DNA of 64,000 bases from Cercozoa sp. M6MM (GCA_040357565.1 JBDODJ010000040.1); one strand, 5' to 3'. Counted from the stretch's first letter, positions 1-18,613 are shown. Notes: generated from the letters alone by a model not told the origin. A program made the numbers and translations.

Positions 1-3
<3 letters not shown>

Positions 4-60
<57 letters not shown>
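4..60. repeat. (AC)n microsatellite at window edge
   Basis: Uninterrupted AC dinucleotides run from the left edge to about position 60. Similar tracts fill introns elsewhere in the window, so this may be the end of an intron or an intergenic tract of a gene lying outside. Confidence 0.95.
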
Positions 61-65
<5 letters not shown>

Positions 66-638
66 GTTAACCCGAGGTCTCAGCCTTGCGAGTTGAGTGA
101 GCCAAGAGAACAAACCATCGGTGCAGGTGACGTTCGTGTCCTGCGCGAGAACGGCGCTCGCCAAAACCGAAGCAAGCAGCAACATCGCAGGTCGGGAGCT
201 GATTGCGTAAATAACCCAAGTGTCGCGTGTGACTGTGCGACTGGACTGCAGACAAGAGACGCAGCAAAGCACAAAAGATTACGAGCGAGCGGACAGCCCG
301 CTGCCTTGGACATCCTCGTTTGCAAACTGCGAGCGTCCGCGCGGATGCTCAAACAAGCTTGTTTGGTATTTTTTTTAGTTGAGTGAAATGATATCGATCC
401 ACCTGCACCGCCATACTAACTATATCGTAGGATACACGACACGATATTGTTTAACTCAGTTTGTCCGCGACTCATCGGTGTGCGTGTTGACGTCGTGTTG
501 GTTACATTAACGCGCGATTAATCTAAACCAGATTAACCGCGGAGATATGATCGGATCAACGCAAGCTGGACAAACTGAAAGTAGGTATTTAATCGTGTCA
601 GTATCTCCGTCAGACGAACGTCACGAGATGCGATACTG
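61..638. other. Intergenic, no supported gene
   Basis: About 580 bp between the left repeat and the 3' end of the SEC24 gene. Open frames here (for example plus 93-386) have no recognisable motif and no splice context. One copy of the palindrome TCCGCGCGGA lies at 336-345. Confidence 0.5.
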
Positions 639-5425
<4,787 letters not shown>

Positions 5426-5696
5426 CCCGAGTCGTGTTTACCGCATCCTTAAAATGGTCAACGGCTTGTCCATTTCTGAGTTTTTAAGGAAAATGTCAAT
5501 GTTTCGTTGATGAACCGGTGTTTTAGTGGTGGCACACGCGTTTCAGCTGTATTACGCGTGTAAATTTTTATTTCATTGGCTCGATCGCGTCAGGGGCACG
5601 ATCGTTTTTTTGACAGCGCATCGTTCCCCGCGTCGCAATTCTGCAGTCCTTGTACGGAGGTGCACCTCGTGCGCTCATTCGCAACACATTGACGCA
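5426..5696. promoter_or_regulatory. Shared 5' region of SEC24 and PAQR gene
   Basis: About 270 bp separates the divergent start codons of SEC24 (minus) and the PAQR gene (plus). It must hold both promoters. No TATA box or other motif can be assigned with confidence. Confidence 0.45.
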
Positions 5697-7637
5697 ATGA
5701 CTGATTTGCACGTGTACGACTTCGACGAAGACGAAGTTCCACATTACCTTCGCGACAAGTACGTTAGATCAACTTCTCTTTTATTCGGATCAAAAAAGCC
5801 GTGATTTTACCTTTTTTGTGCAGTCCAAATATCAAACGCGGATACCGTGCAAATTACTGCTTTCGCAAGTGCTTTCGCTCACTGTTTACGCTGCACAATG
5901 AACTTCTGAACATCTGTACTGCATTTAATGTCGTACCCTGCACTCTCGATGTGGAGGTGTATGGTCTTTTGTATGGTCTTTTGTAGGGTCGCACCTGCTG
6001 GGTTTCGCGTGCTTTGTGACTCTGCTAATTTGGACGCTTCTGCAAACGCCGCATCTGCGCGAGTTGCGACTCCAGTTGCAGCACCTACAGCACGCGCCTG
6101 CTGCTTCAGTGTGCGTGGCCACGCCGGAGGGTCAGTGCCTGGAACAGTGTCCACATCCGTCGTTTCTGCTGTACAACGACGACTACGCCTATGCAGAAAA
6201 CGAAAGAAACGCTGTTGTGTTCGACGACATCTCGGAGCATGATCTTGAGGGTATGCTGCACGGCGCACTTGACCGCGTTGCTGTCGAGGTAGAAATTGTG
6301 CTTGCAACTGTACAGTCGCTGTTGTAACAACTATCATAATGACTGTGCAGGCTTTTGCGGACATCTCGTCCTTTATCAGTCACGTCACACAGGACATTGA
6401 AGGTGCCTCTTCAATTCTATGTGTTTCTTTCTGCATGTATGTGCGTGGATGCGTTGTTGGCAGATGTCATGAAGCGTACGCGCAGGAAGCTTGACTTGGA
6501 AATTGCCAGGGAGGTATGGACACATCTAGGTTATCGTGATGATACAGGACATCGATTGGTGTGTGGTGTGTGTCACCTGAATACAGTCGGCGGAGGAGTG
6601 GCTGCGAAAGCGATTGCGTGCGCTGAGTGGCTCGTTGAACAGTCGACTCGGCCGCGACAGTCATGCCGTCCAGCTTTGTCGCAACAGCACTGCCGGTGAT
6701 GCCGCAGTCGAAGGCAGTACTGTCCGATTGCATGCGCTGGAGCAGTGGTTTCATCACGTTTTTGTCCTATAGGATATGGTGCTATCTAAACTTGACTTAG
6801 GCCCGTGCTGATCTTCTTGTTGTCTGCTGCTCTATGTCTACTCTTCTCTGCGGTAGCACAGTGTCCCTCCTACTCTTGGAATGTGTCTTGTGTATGCATG
6901 TTTCTGCAGGCATATCACACGTTCCTGTCGCATCACAAAAAGTCGGTGAGCGACCTGTTCCAGCGACTCGACTACAGCGGCATTGCGCTTTTGATCGGCG
7001 GTTCAACGTTTCCTGTTGTACCATTGTCCGTTCCCTATCGTTAATTGCACCTCTTTGTGCACTCGGTGTGTGTAGATTTACTACGCCTTCTACTGCGACG
7101 ACACGTTGCGTCGGGCTTACTCGACGCTGTGCTTTGTATCGTGTTTGGTCGGTTTCGTCGTCACGACAAGCGAACGAGCAATGCAGCACAAGTACCGGAC
7201 GCCGCGATCGATGTAATCTATCCCTAAGGGACTTCTTACATGCACGAAGCTCAGCCTCTTCGATGTACACTTTTGCTATTATTCCCCAGGCTGTTCGTCG
7301 GCATGGCTGCGAGTGGCATTGTGCCGTTGGCGCACTTGATCTACAGAGACGGCTGGCAACCCGTGTGGATGCTAGATGTTCTCGTTATGGGTATGTCCGT
7401 TATAATTTGCGCAAAGTTCTCGTCTGCGAACACATATGTTACTGTGTAGGCGCGACGTATTTGCTCGGCGTGGCCTTCTACGTCACGCAGTTCCCAGAGA
7501 CGTGTGCACCAGGACGGTTTGATTACGTGGCTGCCTCACATCAGCTGTGGCACGCCGCTGTTCTCGCGGCCGCGCTCATGCACTACCGCGCAGTTCAGGG
7601 CATCGTCACATGGCGCACTGAACGTCTGTGCGTCTGA
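5697..7637 (+). CDS. PAQR / adiponectin-receptor family seven-TM protein
   Basis: PAQR proteins are seven-TM membrane proteins with a zinc site, many with ceramidase-like activity. The start MTDLHVYDFDEDEVPHYL precedes exon 2 (RGYRANYC..FRSLFTLHNELLNI). Splicing the GTACTG donor near 5917 to the acceptor near 5987 restores LNIWSHLLGFACFV, the family's TM1 entry. Later exons give LIFLLSAALCLLF (TM2), AYHTFLSHH (first zinc-ligand His), LDYSGIALLIGGSTFPV (TM3), YYAFYCDDTLRRAYSTL, GMAASGIVPLAHLI, GATYLLGVAFYVTQFPE and the SHQLWHAAVLAAALMHY motif with the HxxxH zinc ligands. It ends WRTERLCV. Unusually, about 150 residues of hydrophilic, partly helical sequence (6.05-6.76 kb) lie between TM1 and TM2, where the family normally has a short loop. 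Confidence 0.9.
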
Positions 7638-7907
7638 GCCTCTTGCACTGAGCCCGGGAACGCTGGTTATGCTGCGATAGCATTTTAAAAACTTGGGGAG
7701 CGGAGCTTTCGGGGAGAAATCCGAACTAAAAAAACACAAGAGAAACGTCTCCTTTAATTATTTTCTTTTTGCACAGTCTTTATTGCCACCTTCGCTGTAG
7801 GGTGTTGCACACGGTTAGAGGGGCATCAAAGTGCGAATAACTTTAAGGACACACACGGGCACACACTGATTGGGTTGGCTTATAGCGGGAGGAATTTTAT
7901 CTTCTGA
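7638..7907. other. Intergenic between PAQR and UFD1-like genes
   Basis: About 270 bp between two plus-strand genes. It should hold the PAQR 3' end and the promoter of the next gene. No defined element was recognised. Confidence 0.4.
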
Positions 7908-10753
7908 ATGCAAGCTCGCCCCGTCGAGAAACGCCTGAAGGTGTACTCAGGTGTGTTCGTGGCGCATGAATCTCCTGAAAAACTTGAGCGTCTTGAGGTG
8001 TGTTGAGTGCTAACATGTGCTAGGTGCTATTTGTTCTGTTCTGTACACACATGTTGTTTGTTCGCAGAAAGGCGACAAAGTATTGATGCCGCCGGACCTG
8101 TTGGAAACCATCTGCAACGTCAACCGCAACGCACAACTGCCGCACCCGTATCTTAGGGATTTTCTGTGTCTGTTATTCAGACATTGTTCCTTCCTGCAGC
8201 ACGGTGTTCCTCGTGCGCGTACAAGAGACAGGCTTCAAGTCGCACTGCGGTGTGCTGGAATACACAGCGCCTGCTGGTTGCTGCATTATGCCGCGTTGGA
8301 TGGTAGCTGCTTTACTTCCTCTGCTTTCATGTTAACTTTCTGCCAATCCTTTGCACCCTCAGATGAGGAACCTCGACCTCAAGGACGGTGCCGATGTTGT
8401 CGTGCGACTCTGCGTCTCGCTGCCGAAACTGCGCTTTGCCAAGTTCAAGAGTGTTCCCACCGACGAAGGGTATCTCTTGTTCCGAGAGAGTGTGCACTGT
8501 TTGTACTCATGTTGCTGGGTGGCAGGTCCTCGCAGTTTGCTGCTCAAACGCGCAACCCGAAAGCAGCCTTGCAGCACATCTTCCAGAAATTCACCTGCCT
8601 GACTGTTGGTAGTTTGCACCAGCTTCCCCCTGAGCGCTGACTGTACTATGTTATGCTTTTGTACCTGCAGGTGACAGGATAGAAGTGCGAACCTCCAACG
8701 GTCGCCGGTTCGGACTCGAGGTGTGCGAGGTCAAAACAACAATGTCGGTGGAGGCTGGCACTATCGTGGACACTGACCTTGAGGTAGATAGCTTCAGGAG
8801 GGAGAGGTGGTCCGACACAGCATTTGTGCGGTATGAATCCCTTTCTACTTTTGGACAGGTTGAGTTCGAAGACGAGTCTCCAGAGTCGGAACATTCTGAG
8901 GAGGATGCAGTCCATGTGCTGGAGATGAGTGAGGTGGCCGAGATGGACCTGGCGCCCGACGCCTCGCGTTTCTTCCGTGTCAAACGCGCCCATCCCGACG
9001 GTATGGACCTGGTACTGTCCCTGACTATTCTTGTTGCCACAAAGTAGCAAGCACGACCCTATGTGTACAGAAGGTTACAGTGTCGAGAACCTCCAACTCT
9101 GGCGATCCTGACTTGTATTCTTGTGCACTCATATGCTCTATGACCTGCCTATCCTCTATGCTTCTTTGTAGATACGCTTCAGTACAACACATGCGGCCCA
9201 GTATTGCCGACAATCGACACGAGTTCCGCGCCTGTCTGGCGGCACCTCAGGACGAACTGATTGGTACTTACCCTTCCCAGATTACCTATCTGCTTTTGTA
9301 TATCTCCGTCAAGTAGTCTCATGTCGCGATACACAACAAGCCTGGGTGTACGTGGCGGTGCACGCGTTTCCTCGCGCCGGCTCAGTGTCCTGCCGTATCG
9401 TGGCACAGGAGGTCCGCTCTATGCCAGTTCCTTCTCTCTGTTTTTCATTGGTATGGGGTGTGTCTGTGTGAGTGCAGGTGGCACCGCAGGAAGAAGTCGA
9501 AACACGCGATGAAAGTTCCGGCAACGACAATAGTCTCGCTGCGGACGATACTGGTATCTTTCTTCCTGCACTGCATGTGTGTTGACAGTTGTACCTCTAC
9601 CTGAGCAGGCCCACCGCAGCCGGGTCAGGTACAGTGCGACACCTGTGGTCGTAACATTGCCGCCGCGGCCATGCGAATGCACTCGTTACACTGTGCACGC
9701 CGGCAACAGCGAGTCAGGCGGTGTCAGGTGAGTCCACATCCATACACTTCTGCCTACATTAGCCTATCTTTCCTTACCATTTACTAGCACTGTCGGTATG
9801 CATGTACAGACCTGTGGCAAGACTGTGGCGGCCAAGGTGTTCGACCAGGGCCAACATGTGCACTGTGGTCACGCCGAGTGCGACTTGCTGTTTGAGGGTG
9901 AACACGCGCAGGGCGAACTTGAGAAACACACTTGTCTGCATCATGGTACAGGCACAGATACATACTTGTCCTGTGTGTGTCTTGTATGTGTATCCCTTGG
10001 TCTGGTCTCTACGCAGGCGACTACGTGATTCCCTGCGCGTGTGGACAGTTGGTGCCGCCGTTCGAACTCACGCAGCATCAGCAGCACTGTCCTGTGGCAC
10101 CCATGGTGAGTATACTCTGTGGAATAATACATGAGATGAACGATAGGCACAAGAACACATGTGATGTGCAGGAGTGTCAGTTTTGCAAGGTGCACATTCC
10201 GCGCAGCGACTTTGCGCAGCACGAGGAGTACTGCGGCTCCACGTACATTTTTCTTCTTCCCTCTATGTCCGCTCTGTGTCTTGAGAATAGTGCGGGGAAC
10301 CTCTCTGTGCTCAGAACGACACAGTGCCCAGTGTGTAACAAGGCCACGCCACGCAAGTACTTGGACAACCATCTGTACCTCTCCTTTGTTGGACACATAC
10401 GATATGTGCACGGAAAATACTGTGTAGTGCCGCCTTCCACGGCATCGATCCCACCATGCCCGATGAGTACACCTGTTGCAGCTTTACTGTGTGTCGAGAA
10501 TAAGCACGTCACATGTATGTAGGAACAAGGAGATCGCCGTCGCAATGGCACGCAGCGACAGCAACCCGGCCGTGTACGTCTTCTGAATCTACTCACCAAG
10601 GTTTCAATCTGTATGTGCGTGTGTTGGTTCCGTAGGAACCCGCGCTCTGCGGCGACCTTTTCAGCGGCGCCAACTGTCGCAAGAACACACGTGCCCACCA
10701 GCAACCCGAATGATGATGTCGAGGATCAACTCATTGCACAGGTAATCCCTTGC

Positions 10754-10804
<51 letters not shown>

Positions 10805-11288
10805 CGCATCCCATGCGCTCTGTCTCGCCAGGCGATTGCTGCCAGTCTGGCTGATGCTTCCTCCGGCAACTCTTCGGTACTCCTGTGACTCCCTGTATGC
10901 GTGCGTATATGCGTCTACGTGTGCATCCTCGCATGTCCATGTCGAGTAGAACAGAGCCGCGCCGCCACAAGCCGAGCGAGAGGAGAAGTCTCCCGAGCAA
11001 GACGGCGCAGTGCCGATGGAGCAGTCGCCGGCGTCCTCATCGGAGGAACAACCGTAGTGTTTTCTGTGTTCTGTTTGTCCGTACCCATGCGTGTGTGTCA
11101 CACACTTTGTGTCTCACAGAGTCGACCTGTCCAAGTTCGCCGTTGCTGATACCGACTGGGGCGACATTGACGGTACTCACAAACATCCATGTCATTAAGT
11201 CGTGTGTTCGAGTGACTAATGCATGGTGTTTTTGGGCACTGTAGGCGACTGGGGCGGTCAGGGTGGCGACGACAACGAGTGGTGGTGA
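7908..11288 (+). CDS. UFD1-domain protein with C-terminal zinc fingers and UIM
   Basis: UFD1 is a CDC48/p97 cofactor that binds ubiquitin chains in protein extraction and degradation. The UFD1 fold is read as EKLERLE, KGDKVLMPPDLLETI (8.07 kb), FKSHCGVLEYTAPAGCCIMP (8.23 kb), MRNLDLKDGADVVVRL (8.36 kb), AALQHIFQKFTCLTVG (8.58 kb) and DRIEVRTSNGRRFGLEVCEVK (8.68 kb). An acidic linker follows. Serial Cys/His fingers then appear: CDTCGRNI (9.63 kb), CGKTVAAK (9.81 kb), CACGQLVPP (10.04 kb), CQFCKVHIPRSDFAQHEEYC (10.17 kb) and CPVCNKATPRKYLDNH (10.32 kb). A ubiquitin-interacting motif, EDQLIAQ joined to AIAASLADASS, spans a CA-repeat intron at 10.74-10.83 kb. The end is DWGGQGGDDNEWW. UFD1 plus TRAF-like fingers matches the plant PRLI-interacting factor K architecture rather than the short animal/yeast UFD1. 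Confidence 0.88.
10756..10803. repeat. (CA)n microsatellite inside the UIM-splitting intron
   Basis: Pure CA on the plus strand between the donor after EDQLIAQ and the acceptor before AIAASLAD. Confidence 0.95.
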
Positions 11289-11936
11289 TCCTCCCCTGTT
11301 CCAGTCCACGCACTGGACCAGTTCGGTTACTCGAGTCTAGATCTCTCTGCGCTGCTGATAAGAAAGCGGACCTGTTACCGCAGCCTTTCAGAAATTGAGG
11401 CTTTGGTAGTGCAAAAGAGTACTATGCCAGGAAAAAGACTAAAGAAACAAATGGAACGATGTGAAGAAAAATTGAGTCAGTAGGCGTACAGTGGAGTAGT
11501 CGGTTCAGATGTGGTTGCCCCAAGATAGGGTCGGCAAAGTACAGGAAGTAGACTGGTCGGGAAGGAAGAGAGGCCCGGTAGTCAGAAGAAGGAAGGAAGG
11601 AGAAGGAGGGACGTAAAGGAGAAAAAGAAAGGCTCTCTGTGCTGGTGAGTAGAGAGCCTTTTCAGGAAAGGAGCGAAATCTTGCTTTTGGGGTCAGTCAG
11701 ACAAACTCAATACACCACACTTCTCAAAGTGCTTGAATAACTTTCTTCCGCGCGGAGCACCAGAACTCAGACAGATCCGACTGGCCGGATGGAAAATACC
11801 GTTTCGTAACAGACCAGTTGCGTTAAAAGTGGTTATCTGTACCACTCGCTTACTATGCTAGCGTTACGATACGGGTGCGCAGCTATTATACAGTAAGTCG
11901 CGTGAGTTCGCGTACTTTCCGTTACCGTTACGTTAG
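11289..11936. other. Intergenic between convergent genes, A/G-rich
   Basis: About 650 bp between the 3' ends of the UFD1-like (plus) and WD-like (minus) genes. It contains A/G-rich stretches (about 11.56-11.65 kb) and one palindrome copy at 11747-11756. An inverted pair GAGAGCCTTT/AAAGGCTCTC at about 11628-11660 could form a hairpin near the gene ends. No coding potential is supported. Confidence 0.5.
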
Positions 11937-13855
<1,919 letters not shown>

Positions 13856-14005
13856 CGGCTCACACGATCATTTTGAGCCGACAGATAGATACCAATCTTT
13901 GGTGCTTATTCCGTGATCAAGGCGTGTATCTGCACGGCTGGTGCTAAGTTTGGTAGGTTCAGCATAGTTGTGCGCCTAGTGGCCGCAGGTGGCACTTTTG
14001 GCACG
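13856..14005. promoter_or_regulatory. Shared 5' region of WD-like gene and ORC3
   Basis: Only 150 bp lies between two divergent start codons, so the promoters must overlap. No core motif can be assigned. Confidence 0.4.
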
Positions 14006-14400
14006 ATGCCGACGCCGGTGCGGCGGCGCTCGACACGCAAGTCGATGTACAAGAGCGAGCGCACGATCCGCGAGGAGCAGGAACAGCAGCAGGCAGCAAA
14101 CGTACCGCAGCGTCGGTCGAAGCGCAAGGTGGCAAGTACGCCCGTGCGCAGCTCGCTGTCCTCGGCCGGCGCGCCTGTGCCGACTGTCCGGAGCACGCGA
14201 GTCGCGCGGCCGAAACCAACGACGGCTCAGACCAAAGCAAAGACTCAGACAAAGGCAAGGACTCTCAGGAAAGCGAAGACGCAACAGACTGGAGCAAAGA
14301 GTACCAGCAGCTCCAAGCCAGCACGCAGCAGGAAGTCCAAAGTCGGCACGACGAAAGCTCACGACAGCAAGGTGCTTTTTTCTCTTGCTTTCTCTTGTCG

Positions 14401-14451
<51 letters not shown>

Positions 14452-16137
14452 CTTGTTGTTGTTTTTTGTTGTTTTTATTCTTCTGTTGTGCAGTCGGAAG
14501 AGTCCAACGACGATGAGTTTCAGCTGCGTCAGGACGACGTCGACATGGACACCGACCTCGGTAGCTGCAGCGACAGCGACGACGCCTCCGACGATGACCT
14601 CGATGTACCTTTTCCCCGGCCCGCCGGGGCGGACTCTCATCTTACCCCCCCATATTACCCATGTTTACCTCCCTCTTTAACCCATCTTTACCCCTCCTTA
14701 CCCTTTCTTCCCTCCCATATCCCCCCCCCCGCAGGAGGAGAACGACGAGCGTGCACGCGAGCGGCACTACCACCTGCCCAGCGGCAACGGCGTCTTTCTG
14801 CGCGCGCAGCGACGCGACCTCGCTCCTGGCGAGAGGGTACTTCCTTGCTCTCATTCCACCCTCCTACACTTTCTACCTACCCTTGTAAGTACATATCTAT
14901 TAACTTATACACCACAGAGGTCCACCGGCTCACGTGCGAGCCAGAAGCAGCGCGAGTTCGGCGTACTGTCCGCCGCCGGATTCCGGGCCTGTGCCGGCTA
15001 CCCGAACGAGGCCGCCTATTCTGTACAGCGCCGTGCCGCGTCGGCGCGCCAGCTGAGTCGCAACGTGACACGCGCAGCACGCCGACTGCTCGGCCTCGTG
15101 GGCAGCTCGCTGCTCAAGTCCTCCAGCGACTTCCTCGTGCAGCGCTCGCTCTTTCCGCGCGCAAGCTGTAGCGACGCGTGGTACTCTACCCTACCTCCTG
15201 ACCCTACCTCCTGACCCTACCTCCTATCCCTACCTCCTATCCCTACCTCCTATCCCTACCTNNNNNNNNNNCCTCCTATCCCTACCTCCTATCCCTACCT
15301 CCTATCCCTACCTCCTATTCCTACCTCCTATTCCTACCTACCCCTACCTCTTACCTCTACCTCCTACCCTACCTACCCCTACCTCTTACCTCTACCTCCT
15401 ACCCTACCTCCTACCCCTACCCGAGCTCCTACCACTACCCCTATCCCCCATTACCCTAAACTGGCCGGTGTAGCGACAGCGACGAACTGATGCTGCCGGT
15501 GGCTTTGTTCCGCGCGGCTGCGTCGTCGAGTGATCACACGTCACTGCTGTGCGGCAATACGCGCGGCTTGGCACACGCGCTGGCACAGGCGTCGGCGCGC
15601 TTCTACGGCATCGATGACGAGCAGGCCTCGGCGCCTCCGTCGGCCGCTGCCTTGCTGGACGAGGCCACTGACCAGGACACTGACCCGGACACTGACCCGG
15701 GGACTGACCTGGAGGAGGAGCAGCAGCAGGAGCAGGAACAGGACCACGAGCAAAGGAGCGTGCCGAAAGCGACAGGCATGGGCGCACGCAGGTGGCGTGC
15801 CATGCCGGCACTGACGGTGCACCTGACACTGGACGAGTGTCAGTCGCTCAGCGTGGCCGAGAATGCCATCGCGCGCCAGTTGTCGCGTTTCACACAGGTG
15901 TTGCCGCCGCCGCATGTCGCCCCGTGGACACGTGCCTGCGTGCGGCACTGCGCGCTGCGCTTCCACGACGCCTCGCTGCCGCCCTACGAGGACGTGGCTG
16001 CCCACAGTGCCGACACCGACACTCCCACTCCCGTCGACCCCAAGGACTTTGATGAGGAACACCACGAGGCCGGCGCACCTGCCAGGAAGTCTCGGCGCTC
16101 TGTCAAGCGACCTGACTACGCCGAGAAAGGTACACAC

Positions 16138-16188
<51 letters not shown>

Positions 16189-18613
16189 CTCTGACCTTGT
16201 CCTTGGCTTTACCTGTGTCCTACTTATAGGTATACAAGGTCGCACGAGTCTGCAAGAGCGACTGGGCGACCTGTGCGAGCACTCCAAGTGGCGCGACCAC
16301 CAGGACTACGTGCGCCGCGTGTACCGCGCTGTCTTCCGTCGGCGCGGCTGGGTGCAGCAGGTGCGACGCGACTGTAGCTGCGCCTCTCAGGCCGCTGCAG
16401 CTGGTCAGAAACGTCCGCGCGGACACCAAGAGCAGTGTGCTGCGTGGTGCGCATCGCGCGTGCGACCCGCCGTGGTGGACCGGCGGCCGCCGCTGGTGGT
16501 GTGCCTGCACGACGCCGAGCTGGTGCCGCCGCGCGTGCTGGCCGAGCTGCTGCGCCGCCTGGGCGAGCTGCGCCGCGCCTCGTGCTCGCCGGCCGAGCGC
16601 CTGTTTGCCAACTGCGACGGTGACTCTGACCCAGGTGAGCAGGGCAACGTGGACCCAGTTGACCCGGGAGTGCCGGTGGCGGTGCTGCTGGCGTCGACGC
16701 AGGTGCGACTGCTAGCGAAGCGACTGCCGGCGGCGGCGCGACGCAGTACACGACTGCGCGTGTTCACGTCGCCGTCGGAGATGTCGCTGCGCGAGGCGTT
16801 CTACGAGCGACTGCTGCTGCGGCACGGCAACGGCGACGGCTTTGGCCTGGCACTCAGCTCGCGCGTGCTCGAGTGCCTGCTCGACCTGGACGAGGACACA
16901 CCGGCGCTGCTGCAGGCGGCGCGTCGCCTCTCGGTGCTGCTGGCGCTGCACTGCTTCCGCCAGCCACTGGCCTGGCTCGCACAGTACCTCGACGTGGCGC
17001 ACGACCAGAGCGATGTCACCGGCCACGACGCGCGGCGTGCGCGACAGCGACAGCGATTGCGCCGTTCGCGGCATGCGCAGCAGTGCCACCGCCTGTGTCT
17101 CGACATTGACCGGCCTGTGAGTGAGTGGACACTCAACGATACCGACAGCGACAATACCGACTGGGACAATACTGACAGGGACAATACCGACAGGGACGAT
17201 ACTGACGGGGATGTTGTCGATGACGAGGATTCCGACGCGACCGTCGTACGCGTGCTCATGTCGGTGCTAACCGAGAGCGACTGCGAGTACCTGTGCTCGC
17301 TGCCTTCGGTGCCTGCTGTCCGCGGTCGCTCGCGCTCGCAGCGAGTGCAGCAGGCGCTGCTGCAACTGCGCCGGCACATGCGCACACTCGGCGCGGCCAC
17401 TGCTGTGTTCGTCGGTGCCTGGAGACAGGTAGACACCTATCAGTAGGTCCACTGTGTTACACATCGTTGTTGGATCGCACAGGCCAAGCCAAGGGGAGCT
17501 CCCTTGTCGCGACTCGACGTACTCATGTCGATACAGCGCAGCAAGGTCGACCTCGGCATGCTGCGGGACCTGGCCCAGACAGTGCTGGCCACGGCGGATA
17601 CCGACTCGGTACGACACACGTACAAACTCCTGGCACAACACGGTCGCATCTTCCGCGCGGAGCGACGACAGCTCCGAGAGATCCTCCGCGTGTACGACAA
17701 GAGCAAGAGCGAGCGTGTCACTGTGTCTGCTGGTGGAAGTCGTGGTACACCTGTCCCTGTCTAGTACCCTGCCGAGTGACAGTGCTTATAAATGCACCTG
17801 GCAATGCAGCATCGAGGTTGCGAATGGCTGCACGCAAGCACACTCAGGCCCAAGGCATGGGCGACCTGCACACCTTGCGGTAGAGTGACTACTCTTTTGT
17901 ACTGATGGATACGAGTACACGCTGTGCCCTTCCTCTACCACAGACAGTCGATGGCACAGTTCTGGCACAACTTTGCGCGCGCCTTTTTCGTGCCGACGCA
18001 GAGTCTGCCGCTGCACGAGATCGTGCTCTTCGGCGATCACCGCCGCCTGCGCGAGCGTGTGAGTCTTTGCCTTTGGTTTTTGCTTGTGTTGTAACTTGTG
18101 TACTGCGTGTGGTTTGTGTTTGTTGTGCGTGCACAGTGCGGCACAGCACAGCGACCACTCATGATGGCTCAGTTGCGACACCCGGAACGTTATCTCGCGT
18201 CACCCAACGAGGACCTCTCAGAGGCAGAAGACATGCAGGTACGAACGAAACTTATTCTCTCCTGTCTGTTCTCTGTACTAAGTTGTGTTGTGTTGCAGTT
18301 GCTGACAGACCTGCTGTTGAAGCAGCCGCGTCTGGTGAATCTGCAGTCGCTGTTCGCATGGTGGATCGCCGCTCGAAAGAAGGCCAATGGCAAGGACGAT
18401 GACAGGGAGAACAAGGACAACCTGGATGAGGACAACGAGGACGTCGATGACGACGAGTCTGCTCCTGCGGCTGCGTCGACAGAGTCCAGCGAGGAGACCA
18501 CGGAACTTCAGTGTCGTTTCCGTGCCTTACTGCTCGACTTGCAGGCGATCGGTCTCATACGCTCGTCCACCAAGAGGAAGGACCACGTCGAGCGTATCTC
18601 TTTCTTTGTTTAA
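14006..18613 (+). CDS. ORC3: Origin recognition complex subunit 3 (ORC3)
   Basis: ORC3 is part of the complex that marks replication origins and loads MCM helicase. The start MPTPVRRRSTRKSMYKSE opens a basic, Ser/Thr/Lys-rich tail with no counterpart in short ORC3s; an in-frame upstream ATG exists at 13913. An acidic exon (DDVDMDTDLGSCSDSDDASD) follows. The ORC3 body begins near 15.49 kb (MLPVALFRAAASSSDHTSLL). The AAA+-like core shows PPLVVCLHDAELVPPRVLAE (16.49 kb) and VPVAVLLASTQVRLLAKRLP (16.67 kb). The winged-helix C-terminus reads FWHNFARAFFVP, LPLHEIVLFGDHRRLRERC and LLDLQAIGLIRSSTKRKDHV, ending at 18613. Two acidic tandem repeats interrupt the protein: TDPDTDPGTDLE at 15.68 kb, and NTDWDNTDRDNTDRDDTDG at 17.15 kb. 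Exon joins around 17.45-17.95 kb are unsure. Confidence 0.9.
14399..14452. repeat. (TTG)n trinucleotide repeat in an ORC3 intron
   Basis: TTG/GTT units within an intron bounded by a GTGCTT donor near 14372 and a TGTGCAG acceptor near 14494. Confidence 0.9.
15183..15420. repeat. 13-bp CCTACCTCCTATC minisatellite with 10-N gap in an ORC3 intron
   Basis: Tandem units of about 13 bp (CCCTACCTCCTAT and variants) fill most of this intron, with N at 15262-15271. Unit variants (CTATTC, TACCCC, CTTACCTCTA) are grouped towards the right end. Confidence 0.92.
16137..16187. repeat. (CA)n microsatellite in an ORC3 intron
   Basis: CA run between the exon ending PDYAEK and the exon beginning GIQGRTSLQERL. 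Confidence 0.95.
17135..17218 (+). repeat. Coding acidic minisatellite in ORC3
   Basis: Imperfect 15-bp units encode a DNTDR-type pentapeptide series. It lies between AAA+-like and winged-helix parts and is probably a flexible acidic loop. Confidence 0.8.

Noticed and set aside
93-386. Plus-strand 97-residue open frame near the left edge
   Set aside because: No motif, no splice context, and frames are open on both strands of the same segment.
13913-14005. Upstream ATG of ORC3 as the true start
   Set aside because: It would add a hydrophobic, non-conserved 31 residues reaching into the 150-bp shared promoter. The ATG at 14006 opens the basic tail and is preferred, without proof.
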